A DNA stretch of 6,228 nt. Origin: Candidatus Scatomorpha stercoravium (GTDB lineage Bacteria > Bacillota > Clostridia > Oscillospirales > Oscillospiraceae). The translations under genes and the position numbers were made by a program. The notes under the pieces are model-generated. The model had not been told where the DNA came from, did not search any database, and was given only the letters and a program-made list of their open reading frames with translations. This document shows, piece after piece, positions 1-5,573 of the stretch. The stretch is taken from positions 1 to 6,228 of the forward strand of contig DVKN01000233.1 of assembly GCA_018716005.1 (NCBI GenBank), read 5' to 3'. Numbering within the stretch: position 1 is the first letter of the stretch; every line of letters starts with the position of its first letter.

Positions 1-188
1 AGGTCGAATTCGCCGTCCTCGAACGGCAGCTCCGCCGCGTCGGCGCGGACAAAGCTCACGTCCTCCCAGGGCAGGGCGCGCTCCAATATGTCGGCCGCCC
101 ACAGCTCATAGCCCCGGCCCGTCAGGAATTGCAGCACGTCCTTGCCCTCGCCGCAGCCGACCTCCAATATCCGCAGAGGGATGTGCAT
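1..188 (-). CDS. Class I SAM-dependent methyltransferase, partial (C-terminus off the left edge)
   Basis: Read on the minus strand from an ATG at 188, the frame is open to the window edge (about 62 residues). It contains the SAM-binding glycine motif LEVGCGEG at residues 8-15 (motif I), an acidic residue at the end of the next strand (AADI), and the downstream DAAELPFEDGEFD stretch typical of class I Rossmann methyltransferases. The fold family is therefore well supported; the substrate is unknown because the C-terminal part is missing. The start is odd. Motif I usually lies some 30-50 residues into the protein, but here only seven residues precede it, an in-frame stop lies at 240-242, and there is no Shine-Dalgarno sequence before the ATG. 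The gene may be naturally short, 5'-truncated, or a remnant. The ATG overlaps the first bases of the divergent XRE gene. Confidence 0.6.
   Translation of the reverse strand, partial: MHIPLRILEVGCGEGKDVLQFLTGRGYELWAADILERALPWEDVSFVRADAAELPFEDGEFD
175..180 (+). promoter_or_regulatory. Ribosome binding site deciding the XRE start
   Basis: AGAGGG lies six nucleotides before the ATG at 187. It is too close to serve the in-frame ATG at 181, so it favours 187. A second in-frame ATG at 196 has only a GGAG three nucleotides upstream, which is a poorer fit. The site lies inside the methyltransferase coding sequence on the other strand. Confidence 0.5.
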
Positions 189-429
189 GGAGACTATGGC
201 ATATGTCCGCAGGATGCGCGACCTGCGCGAGGATTCGGACTACACGCAGGCCTACGTCGCCTCGGTGCTCGGCACCTCGCAGACGATGTACGCCCGATAC
301 GAGCGCGGCGCGAACGAGCTGCCAATCCGGCACCTCATAAAGCTCTGCGCCCTGTACGGCGTTTCCGCCGACTACATCCTCGGCCTCACAGAAGACGCGG
401 GGGGCGGCGGGGCGATGAAAAGAGAATAG
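187..429 (+). CDS. Small XRE-family helix-turn-helix DNA-binding protein
   Basis: This is an 80-residue protein made almost entirely of one Cro/C1-type helix-turn-helix domain. Residues 10-16 (MRDLRED) form the first helix. TQAYVASVLGTSQTMYARYERG at about 20-41 holds the two DNA-binding helices, and the domain closes with LIKLCALYGVSADYILGLT (50-68), a C-terminal signature very common in small Clostridia XRE regulators. The tail after residue 69 is glycine-rich and short, with no effector or oligomerisation domain. It is probably a cytoplasmic transcriptional regulator; target and signal are unknown. Stand-alone proteins of this form are also seen as antitoxins or phage-type repressors, but no toxin, integrase or phage gene is adjacent, so I do not assign such a role. 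ATG 187 is preferred because of the AGAGGG site; 196 is the alternative. A strong terminator follows seven bases after the stop, so the gene appears monocistronic. No clear promoter is visible upstream. Confidence 0.82.
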   Translation: METMAYVRRMRDLREDSDYTQAYVASVLGTSQTMYARYERGANELPIRHLIKLCALYGVSADYILGLTEDAGGGGAMKRE

Positions 430-435
430 CGGCGG

Positions 436-468
436 CGTCCGGGAATTTTCGAATTCCCGGACGTTTTT
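436..468 (+). terminator. Intrinsic terminator after the XRE gene
   Basis: A perfect 12-bp stem (436-447 with 452-463) is capped by a TTCG tetraloop and followed by TTTTT at 464-468. It begins seven bases after the XRE stop codon and isolates this gene from the downstream GntR operon. Confidence 0.93.
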
Positions 469-549
469 ACGTCGCACCGGCAGGCTCGAATACCACGAAG
501 GCTTATCGCGCTTTTCTCCCCCCACCGTCGGGCGGGGCGGATTTGGGGG

Positions 550-578
550 TTGACAAGATGGGGGGCGAGGTGTATACT
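550..578 (+). promoter_or_regulatory. Sigma-A type promoter of the GntR-ABC operon
   Basis: A perfect -35 box TTGACA (550-555) is followed after 17 bp by TATACT (573-578), one mismatch from the -10 consensus. Transcription would begin near 585, inside the inverted repeat at 579-605, giving a leader of roughly 36 nt before the GntR start. The stretch from 469 to 549 upstream is GC-rich and holds nothing I can recognise. Confidence 0.88.
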
Positions 579-605
579 AACTGTACTAGAACACTTAGTA
601 CAGTT
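579..605 (+). promoter_or_regulatory. Perfect inverted repeat, probable GntR (YtrA-type) operator
   Basis: The arms AACTGTACTA (579-588) and TAGTACAGTT (596-605) are exact reverse complements separated by 7 bp (589-595). The repeat abuts the -10 box and covers the expected transcription start, the classic position for a repressor site. A dimeric winged-helix regulator is encoded 15 bp downstream, and YtrA-subfamily regulators typically autoregulate from such palindromes, so binding by that protein is the natural inference. In RNA the same sequence would form a 10-bp hairpin just upstream of the Shine-Dalgarno site, a second possible layer of control. Confidence 0.82.
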
Positions 606-620
606 GAAAGGGGTGAGGCT

Positions 621-995
621 ATGATTACGATTGACTTCAGGGATTCGCGGCCGATATATGAGCAGGTCAGGGATTCGCTCAGGCGGCTTATTGTCTCGGG
701 GGCCCTGCCGGCGGACGAGAAGCTGCCGAGCGTGCGCGAGCTGGCGGCGCGGTTGGTTATCAACCCGAACACGATACAGCGCGCCTACCGCGAGCTCGAG
801 CGCGAGGGCTACATCGTCTCCGTGCCGGGCAAGGGCAGCTTCGCGAGGCCGCGCGCGGGCGCGGATTCCGAGAGGGCGAGGGAGCTGCTGCGCATATTCG
901 ACGACGCGGCGGAGGAGCTCATGTATCTGGGATTGACGGCCTCGGACTTGAAATCGAGGCTGGACGGAAAGGAGGCGAAGGCAGATGAAAATTGA
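621..995 (+). CDS. GntR-family transcriptional regulator, YtrA subfamily
   Basis: This 124-residue protein is most likely the autorepressor of the operon that follows. Residues 10-76 form the GntR winged helix-turn-helix: RPIYEQVRDSLRRLIVSG (10-27), LPSVRELAARL (35-45), the recognition segment NPNTIQRAYRELEREGYI (48-65) and the wing GKGSFA (70-75). The remaining 50 or so residues are predicted helices only, with no FadR, UTRA or aminotransferase-like ligand domain. The short C-terminus and the neighbouring ABC genes define the YtrA subfamily. ATG 621 is chosen because the Shine-Dalgarno stretch AAAGGGGTGAGG lies at 607-618 and a promoter and palindrome sit directly upstream. The frame is open further upstream, but that part crosses the XRE gene, its terminator and the promoter. 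The end overlaps the ATPase gene by 11 nt, implying translational coupling. The effector is unknown; YtrA-type systems are often induced by cell-envelope stress or peptide antibiotics. Confidence 0.93.
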   Translation: MITIDFRDSRPIYEQVRDSLRRLIVSGALPADEKLPSVRELAARLVINPNTIQRAYRELEREGYIVSVPGKGSFARPRAGADSERARELLRIFDDAAEELMYLGLTASDLKSRLDGKEAKADEN

Positions 996-1881
996 ACTCA
1001 TGGAGGTTACGAAGCGCTTCGGCCCGCACGCGGCGCTCGACGCGCTGTCCATGGCGGTCCCGGCGGGCTCGGTCTACGGCCTCGTCGGCCCCAACGGCGC
1101 GGGCAAGACGACGGCCATACGCTGCGTCACCGGCGTGCTGAGGCCGGACGCGGGGGCCGTCCTCTGCTCGAGCGAGCCGGTATATGAGAACCCGGCGGTG
1201 AAGAGCCGCATGGCCTGGATACCGGACGAGCCCTTCTTCTTCCCGCAGGCGGGCGTGGACGACATGATGCGCTTCTACGTGAGCGAGTACCCGCGCTTCG
1301 ACGCGGAGCGCTTCGAGAAGCTCGCGGAGGCCTTCCCGCTCGAGAGGGACAAGCCGATACGGCGCTTCTCGCGCGGCATGAAGAAGCAGGCAGCCTTCTG
1401 GCTGGCGCTCGCGGCGAGGCCGGACGTGCTGGTGCTCGACGAGCCGGTGGACGGGCTCGACCCCGTCATGCGCCGCCAGGTCTGGCGGCTGCTGCTCGAC
1501 GACGTCGCCGAGCGCGGGACGACCGTGCTCGTCTCCTCGCACAACCTGCGCGAGCTCGAAGACGTCTGCGACTGCGTGGGCATCATAAACGGCGGGAAAA
1601 TGCTGCTCGAGAGGCGGCTCGCCGATTTGCAGGAGAACATCTGCAAGCTGCAGCTGGTCCTGCCCGAGGGCGCGGCGCTGCCCGAGGGGCTGGACGTCGT
1701 ACACGAGAGCGCCTCCGGCCGGCTGCGCACGCTCATAGTCCGCGGCAGCGCCGGGGCGGCAACGGAGCGCGTCGCCGCCGCGGGGCCCATATACCTCGAC
1801 GCGGTGCCGCTGAATCTCGAGGAAATCTTTATCTACGAGCTGGGAGGTGAGGGACATGAGGTCCGGGAAATCATGCTTTGA
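985..1881 (+). CDS. ABC transporter ATP-binding protein (YtrB/BcrA-like exporter ATPase)
   Basis: This 298-residue cytoplasmic ATPase energises the permease encoded next to it. Visible motifs in order are Walker A GPNGAGKTT (35-43), signature FSRGMKKQ (128-135, a degenerate form of LSGGQ), Walker B VLVLDEP with catalytic E153 (148-154), D-loop GLDP (157-160) and the switch histidine H186 in SSHNL. The Q-loop region reads WIPDEPFFFP (78-87), with no glutamine at the usual place; variants of this kind are known in YtrB/BcrA-type exporters. Residues from about 205 form a C-terminal extension of the sort seen in exporter ATPases of this group. A ribosome binding site AAAGGAGG (968-974) precedes the ATG, which lies inside the end of the GntR gene. 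The C-terminus overlaps the permease start by 26 nt. Gene order GntR-ATPase-permease points to export of, or resistance to, an unidentified compound rather than nutrient uptake, as no binding protein is encoded. Confidence 0.95.
   Translation: MKIELMEVTKRFGPHAALDALSMAVPAGSVYGLVGPNGAGKTTAIRCVTGVLRPDAGAVLCSSEPVYENPAVKSRMAWIPDEPFFFPQAGVDDMMRFYVSEYPRFDAERFEKLAEAFPLERDKPIRRFSRGMKKQAAFWLALAARPDVLVLDEPVDGLDPVMRRQVWRLLLDDVAERGTTVLVSSHNLRELEDVCDCVGIINGGKMLLERRLADLQENICKLQLVLPEGAALPEGLDVVHESASGRLRTLIVRGSAGAATERVAAAGPIYLDAVPLNLEEIFIYELGGEGHEVREIML
1842..1847 (+). promoter_or_regulatory. Ribosome binding site deciding the permease start
   Basis: GGGAGG sits eight nucleotides upstream of the ATG at 1856. 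The in-frame GTG at 1847 overlaps this site and so is unlikely to be the start. Confidence 0.65.
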
Positions 1882-3667
1882 CTCCGGCGTGTTCCGGAAG
1901 AGCGTGAAGCGCTTCTGGCCGGTCTGGGCGCTCTACGCCTTCGTCTGGTTCATCGCGCTGCCGCTCGGCATACTGAACAACTCGCATCAGCTCCCGGAGC
2001 CGGGGTCTGTGAGCTACTACGCCGTGGACGCCGTGACCACAACCGGCATATGGCTCTGCCCGCTCGCGGCCTGCGCGGCGGCGATGGCCGTGTTCTCGCA
2101 CCTGTACAATGAGCGCAGCGCCAACTTCTACGCCGCGCTGCCCGTGAGGCGGGGCGCGATGTTCGCCTCCTGCGCCGCGGCGGGGCTGCTGCCGCTGCTC
2201 GCGGTCAACGTGATTATCTTCCTGCTCTCGCTGCTCCTCGCGTCTGTGGGCGGCTTCGCCGACCCGTCCTCGCTCTGGCAGTACCTCGCGGGCTCGACGC
2301 TGCTCGTTATCGCCTTCTTCGGCATCGCGGCCTTCTGCGCGCTGCTGACGGGGAACGCCGTGATGATGCCGCTGCTCTTCGCCGCGGTGAACGTCGCGGC
2401 CTGGGCGCTCGGCGAGATAGCCGTGATGGTGCCGATGAATTTCAGCCTCGGCTTCGGCTACGGCAGCGTCGGGCACTGGGCGGATATCTTCTCCCCGCTC
2501 GTCTCGCTCATGGACAGGCTGCACTACGACTATTCCTACCCTGCCGGCCCTTCCGGCGAGCGGGTCTGCGGGATAGGCGGCTGGAACTGGCTCATAATCT
2601 ACGCCGCCGTGGGAATCGTACTGCTGCTCATCGCGCTCGCGTTTTACCTGCGGCGGGACATGGAGACGGCGGGCGACGTGGTGGCCGTGCCGCCGCTGCG
2701 GCCGGTGTTCAAGACAGCCGCCGCCGTCCTCGCGGCCTTCCTCGTCGGCAACCTCATCTACGACCTGGGCTTCGCCGGGGCCGACGACCTCGGCCACGCC
2801 GTGATATATTCGCTCTGCATGGCCGCCGGGGCCTTCCTCGGCTGGTTCGCCGCCGAGATGCTGCTCGAAAAGAGCTTCGCCGTATTCAGGCCGCGCGGCT
2901 TCATCGGCTGGGCCGCGGTAAGCGTCCTGTGCGCGGCCTTCGTCCTCGGCTGCGAGCTCGACGTGACGGGCTTCGAGCGCCGCGTGCCGGATTCCGCGGA
3001 CGTCGTCCGCGTGGAGCTGAGCGACGGGGGCGAGTTCCTCACGTTCTCGAATCCCGCGGACACGGCCCTCGTCACGGAGCTGCACGCCGAGTGCGTGGAG
3101 AGCCTCGAGGACAGCGGGCGCGGCGAGACCGTTATGTATTTCTACCTCGACTACGAGCTGCGCGACGGGAGCGTCCTCAGACGCACGTACACGCTCAGTT
3201 CCAACGATACGGCCTTCATCGCGGAGCTCGACGCCTTCCTGAACCGGCCCGACATTATCTTAAAGCGCAACGGCGGCGTCGACTATCTGAGCCCGGCCGA
3301 GGTGCAATCGGCCAATGTGTACTGGCGCAGCGAGCCCGCCGGAGACGCGGGCGACGCGGGCGAAACGCTCAGCCTGAGCGCCGGCGAGGCCGCGGAGCTC
3401 TACAACGAATGCATCCTCCCGGATATGCGCGACGGGAATATCGGCCTCGCGCACTATGCCGTACCCACCTGGGAGTGGCGGGCCGAGGCCATGAGCTGCG
3501 AGATAAACATCAGCGTCCCCAGCCTGGAGCTGAAGGGGAGCTCGGCTTACCTCAGCTTCACGCCCACCGCGGAGAGCGCGCGCACCCTCGCCTGGCTCGC
3601 GGAGCGGGGCGTCAAGCCGCTGACCCTCGCGGAGAGAGGGGGCGGCCTGTACGGCCCGGGCGCGTAA
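1856..3667 (+). CDS. Large ABC-2 type permease with C-terminal soluble domain
   Basis: This 603-residue integral membrane protein is the channel partner of the preceding ATPase. About nine hydrophobic segments can be picked out by eye, near residues 20-41, 62-83, 101-131, 143-165, 168-192, 244-265, 286-306, 315-337 and 349-366. After segment 2 comes NERSANFYAALPVRR (85-99); a motif of this type (short aromatic stretch, then LPV/I-R) is common in the first cytoplasmic loop of Firmicute ABC-2 exporter permeases. From about residue 367 to the end the protein is polar, with alternating strands and helices, a soluble domain of about 235 residues that an odd number of membrane spans would place outside the cell. 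From memory this resembles the DUF6449-type C-terminus of clostridial YtrA-linked permeases, but I could not check this. A single permease gene suggests a homodimer. The start at ATG 1856 is set by GGGAGG at 1842-1847. It overlaps the ATPase gene by 26 nt, so the two are coupled. The substrate is unknown. Confidence 0.85.
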   Translation: MRSGKSCFDSGVFRKSVKRFWPVWALYAFVWFIALPLGILNNSHQLPEPGSVSYYAVDAVTTTGIWLCPLAACAAAMAVFSHLYNERSANFYAALPVRRGAMFASCAAAGLLPLLAVNVIIFLLSLLLASVGGFADPSSLWQYLAGSTLLVIAFFGIAAFCALLTGNAVMMPLLFAAVNVAAWALGEIAVMVPMNFSLGFGYGSVGHWADIFSPLVSLMDRLHYDYSYPAGPSGERVCGIGGWNWLIIYAAVGIVLLLIALAFYLRRDMETAGDVVAVPPLRPVFKTAAAVLAAFLVGNLIYDLGFAGADDLGHAVIYSLCMAAGAFLGWFAAEMLLEKSFAVFRPRGFIGWAAVSVLCAAFVLGCELDVTGFERRVPDSADVVRVELSDGGEFLTFSNPADTALVTELHAECVESLEDSGRGETVMYFYLDYELRDGSVLRRTYTLSSNDTAFIAELDAFLNRPDIILKRNGGVDYLSPAEVQSANVYWRSEPAGDAGDAGETLSLSAGEAAELYNECILPDMRDGNIGLAHYAVPTWEWRAEAMSCEINISVPSLELKGSSAYLSFTPTAESARTLAWLAERGVKPLTLAERGGGLYGPGA

Positions 3668-3681
3668 GCCAAAGCATACCA

Positions 3682-3718
3682 AAGCCGGAGGAAAGGGCCT
3701 GGCCTTTTCCTCCGGCTT
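3682..3718 (+). terminator. Long hairpin ending the GntR-ABC operon, without a good U-tract
   Basis: A 13-bp perfect stem (3682-3694 with 3706-3718), AAGCCGGAGGAAA against its complement, can be extended inward through GG/CC pairs with one bulged T. It begins 15 nt after the permease stop. The bases that follow, CGTGTATAATC, lack a run of T, so termination may be partial and some read-through into the lyase gene is possible. Confidence 0.62.
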
Positions 3719-3728
3719 CGTGTATAAT
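3700..3728 (+). promoter_or_regulatory. Promoter for the ammonia-lyase gene, overlapping the hairpin
   Basis: TATAAT at 3723-3728 is a perfect -10 box 29 bp before the lyase ATG. The hexamer 17 bp upstream (3700-3705, TGGCCT) matches only three of six -35 positions and lies within the hairpin loop and arm. Transcription would begin near 3735, giving a leader of about 23 nt. The -10 is convincing; the -35 is weak. Confidence 0.6.
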
Positions 3729-3745
3729 CGGGTCATCACATACGC

Positions 3746-3754
3746 GGGGTGAGG
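3746..3754 (+). promoter_or_regulatory. Ribosome binding site deciding the lyase start
   Basis: GGGGTGAGG ends three nucleotides before the ATG at 3758. The in-frame GTG at 3749 falls inside this site and is therefore rejected as the start. The same GGGGTGAGGC string precedes the GntR start at 621. Confidence 0.65.
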
Positions 3755-3757
3755 CGC

Positions 3758-4906
3758 ATGAGCGAGGTAAAGTGGATAGAAAACCGCCAGAGGGCGGAGA
3801 AATATACGCCCGTGACGGCGGAGGACGCCCGCGCGGCGGCCCGCTTCTGGCGCGGCGCGCCCTTCTACGCGCCGACGCCGCTGCGGCGGCTCGACGATGC
3901 GGCGGCGGAGCTCGGCCTCGGCGCGGCGTATCTCAAGGACGAGGGCCTGCGCGCGCCGCTCGGGGCCTTCAAGCTGCTGGGCGCGGGATACGCGATGGCG
4001 CGCGTCCTCTGCGGGGACGGGGACATGAGCTGGGAAAAGGCGGCGGAATCCGGCAAAAAGACGGTGTTCTATACCGCGACGGATGGGAATCACGGCCGCG
4101 CGGCGGCGTACATGGCCCGCGCCTTCGGCTGCCGCGCCGTGGTGCTGATGCCCGCCGGGGCCTCGCGCGAGCGCTTTGAGGCCATCGCCGCCGAGGGGGC
4201 CTCGGTGACGGTGGAGGACGCGAACTACGACGAGTGCGTCCGCCGCGCCCGCGCCCTGGCGGATGAAAACGGCGGCGTGCTCTTACAGGATACGACGCTG
4301 GATAATTATGAGGCGCTGCCGCATGAGATAATGCGCGGCTACGCGGCGATCGCCGCCGAGGTCTTCGAGGAAATGCCCGAGCCGCCGACGCATATAATCC
4401 TCCAGGCGGGCGTCGGGGCCTTCGCGGGGGCCATGGCCTCGGCCTTCGCGGAGCTCTGGCCGGGGGCGGACATATGCTTCATCGTCTGCGAGGCCGCGGC
4501 CGCGCCCTGCCTCATGCTCTCCGCCGCGGCGGGCGAGCGGCGCATAGTGACGGGCGCGCTCGGCACCATCATGGCCGGCCTCGCCTGCGGGGAGCCCTGC
4601 GATATAGGCCTCGCCGCCCTCCTCTCCCGCGCGCGGATTTTCGCCGCGCTGCCGGACGCCTGCGCCGCGGAGGCCATGCGCGCCCTCGCCGCCGGGGGCG
4701 TCGTCGCCGGGGAATCCGGCGCGGCGGGCATGGGCCTGCTGCGCGAGGCGATGCTCCGCCCAGCTCTCGCGGGGCTGCGCGAGACGGCGGGGCTTAATGA
4801 ACACAGCCGCGTGCTCGTGTTCAACACCGAGACGGCGACGGACGCGGAAAATTATCGCGCCATCGTGGGAACCTCGGCTGGACAGGCAACGTCTTTTGAA
4901 GTATGA
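3758..4906 (+). CDS. dpaL: Diaminopropionate ammonia-lyase
   Basis: This 382-residue cytoplasmic PLP enzyme would convert 2,3-diaminopropionate to pyruvate and two ammonia. Its length is close to the roughly 400 residues of E. coli YgeX. The PLP lysine is K72 in RAPLGAFKLLGAGYA. TATDGNHGR (106-114) and LLQDTTLDNYEALP (175-187) carry D109 and D178, which line up at a constant offset of 11 with the catalytic aspartates I recall as D120 and D189 in the E. coli enzyme. The glycine-rich phosphate loop is LQAGVGAFAGAM (214-225). GTIMAGLACGEPCDIG (268-283) and the later GESGAAGMGLL are hallmarks of this family rather than of threonine dehydratase or cysteine synthase. It has its own promoter and ribosome binding site, and the next gene begins 19 nt downstream. 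No other amino-acid catabolic gene is in view, so the physiological role (nitrogen scavenging or detoxifying diaminopropionate) is inferred from the family. There is no sign of a broken frame. Confidence 0.93.
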   Translation: MSEVKWIENRQRAEKYTPVTAEDARAAARFWRGAPFYAPTPLRRLDDAAAELGLGAAYLKDEGLRAPLGAFKLLGAGYAMARVLCGDGDMSWEKAAESGKKTVFYTATDGNHGRAAAYMARAFGCRAVVLMPAGASRERFEAIAAEGASVTVEDANYDECVRRARALADENGGVLLQDTTLDNYEALPHEIMRGYAAIAAEVFEEMPEPPTHIILQAGVGAFAGAMASAFAELWPGADICFIVCEAAAAPCLMLSAAAGERRIVTGALGTIMAGLACGEPCDIGLAALLSRARIFAALPDACAAEAMRALAAGGVVAGESGAAGMGLLREAMLRPALAGLRETAGLNEHSRVLVFNTETATDAENYRAIVGTSAGQATSFEV

Positions 4907-4925
4907 TAAGCAAGAGGTGATTTTT

Positions 4926-5564
4926 ATGGCCAGCAACAACCGCAAAAAGAGCAGCCCGGCGGGCATAGTTTTCGCCCTGCTGATGCTCGTTGTAATAGTT
5001 ATCGCGCTCGTCATCGTGCTGCGCTCGTGCTCGATGTCCGACGGCGGAGACGAGAGCGCGCCGCCCGCGACGGAGGCCGTGACGGACGTCACCGAGCCCG
5101 GCGGCAGCATCGCGCCCGAGAGCCCCGGCGCCGCGCCGAGCGAGACCCCCGCCGCCCCGAGCCCGACGCCCACGCCCACTCCGACTCCCACCCCGACCCC
5201 GACGCCTACCCCGGCGGCGAACGCCTCCGGCACCATGCGCTCGGACACCGGGACGGCGCTCAATATAGTCGCCGACTGGACGCTCAGCGGCACGACCCTC
5301 AGCGTCAACGTCAGCGCGGAGAGCTATTCCCTGCGCGCCAACGGCGCCTGGCACGGCGGCTGGGTCACCGTAGGCGGCCAGACCTATTACTTCGACACGC
5401 AGGACATCAACTATGATGGCCCCGGCCAGGGGACGAACCCCCTCGGCAGCGTCACCATAAGCGGCGTCAATCCCGGCGTGAGCGTCGAGGTCGCCTGGCA
5501 CTTCCAGGGTACCTACGGCGGCACCGAGCTCGAGACCATCACCGCGAGCGGCGTTATCGCCTGA
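4926..5564 (+). CDS. Membrane-anchored extracellular protein with Pro-Thr linker, function unknown
   Basis: I do not recognise this 212-residue protein. It has a short basic N-terminus (NNRKKSS), then one strongly hydrophobic segment at 12-32 that could be an uncleaved anchor or signal peptide. Next is a long low-complexity Ala/Pro/Ser/Thr/Glu linker (about 36-79), eight Pro-Thr dipeptides (80-95), and a C-terminal domain of about 110 residues rich in Thr, Ser, Gly and Val with alternating strand-like stretches (for example TTLSVNVSAESYSL, WVTVGGQTYYF). This layout suggests a beta-sandwich-like domain held away from the membrane, in the cell wall or at the surface. Cys35 follows the hydrophobic segment, but Arg at the -2 position makes a lipobox unlikely. 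ATG 4926 is chosen for the AAGAGGTGA site upstream; in-frame codons back to 4797 lie within the lyase gene. It is probably co-transcribed with the lyase, though a functional link is unproven. It ends with TGA TAA and a strong terminator. Confidence 0.85.
   Translation: MASNNRKKSSPAGIVFALLMLVVIVIALVIVLRSCSMSDGGDESAPPATEAVTDVTEPGGSIAPESPGAAPSETPAAPSPTPTPTPTPTPTPTPTPAANASGTMRSDTGTALNIVADWTLSGTTLSVNVSAESYSLRANGAWHGGWVTVGGQTYYFDTQDINYDGPGQGTNPLGSVTISGVNPGVSVEVAWHFQGTYGGTELETITASGVIA
5163..5213 (+). repeat. Degenerate hexanucleotide repeat encoding (Pro-Thr)8-Pro
   Basis: Eight consecutive CCN-ACN units encode Pro-Thr, followed by one more Pro codon. The third positions vary (CCG, CCC, CCT; ACG, ACT, ACC), so the peptide repeat is kept while the DNA repeat is scrambled. 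It forms the extended linker of the anchored protein. Confidence 0.92.
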
Positions 5565-5573
5565 TAAAACCGG

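Noticed and set aside
187..429. XRE gene as the antitoxin of a toxin-antitoxin pair
   Set aside because: No toxin-like gene is adjacent on the same strand. A terminator follows the gene at once, and the neighbour on the other side is a divergent methyltransferase.
469..549. Riboswitch or small RNA between the XRE terminator and the GntR promoter
   Set aside because: Only weak G/C-rich complementarity (CCCCCC with GGGG runs) is visible. It lies upstream of the promoter, so it would not be in the GntR leader.
129..620. Upstream extension of the GntR reading frame to 129, giving a 288-residue protein
   Set aside because: The extra part is in a different frame from the XRE gene, crosses its terminator and a near-perfect promoter and operator, and is Arg/Pro-rich as expected for a shadow frame. 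The ribosome binding site favours 621.
1847..1855. GTG at 1847 as the permease start
   Set aside because: It overlaps the GGGAGG ribosome binding site, which is ideally spaced for ATG 1856.
3749..3757. GTG at 3749 as the lyase start
   Set aside because: It lies within the GGGGTGAGG ribosome binding site for ATG 3758.
4797..4925. N-terminal extension of the anchored protein from 4797
   Set aside because: This part overlaps the end of the lyase gene in another frame. ATG 4926 has a good ribosome binding site and begins a proper basic-then-hydrophobic N-terminus.
5019..5030. Lipobox (LRSC) making the anchored protein a lipoprotein
   Set aside because: Arg directly before the Ser-Cys is not tolerated in the usual lipobox. 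A membrane anchor explains the segment without it.
5163..5213. CRISPR or other direct-repeat array
   Set aside because: The periodicity is six bases, in frame, and encodes Pro-Thr dipeptides inside a gene. There are no spacers.
919..5501. Many long open frames antisense to, or shifted against, the main genes
   Set aside because: They are rich in Arg, Ala, Gly and His, have no recognisable motif or ribosome binding site, and lie opposite genes with clear family motifs. GC-rich third positions remove stop codons in the other frames.
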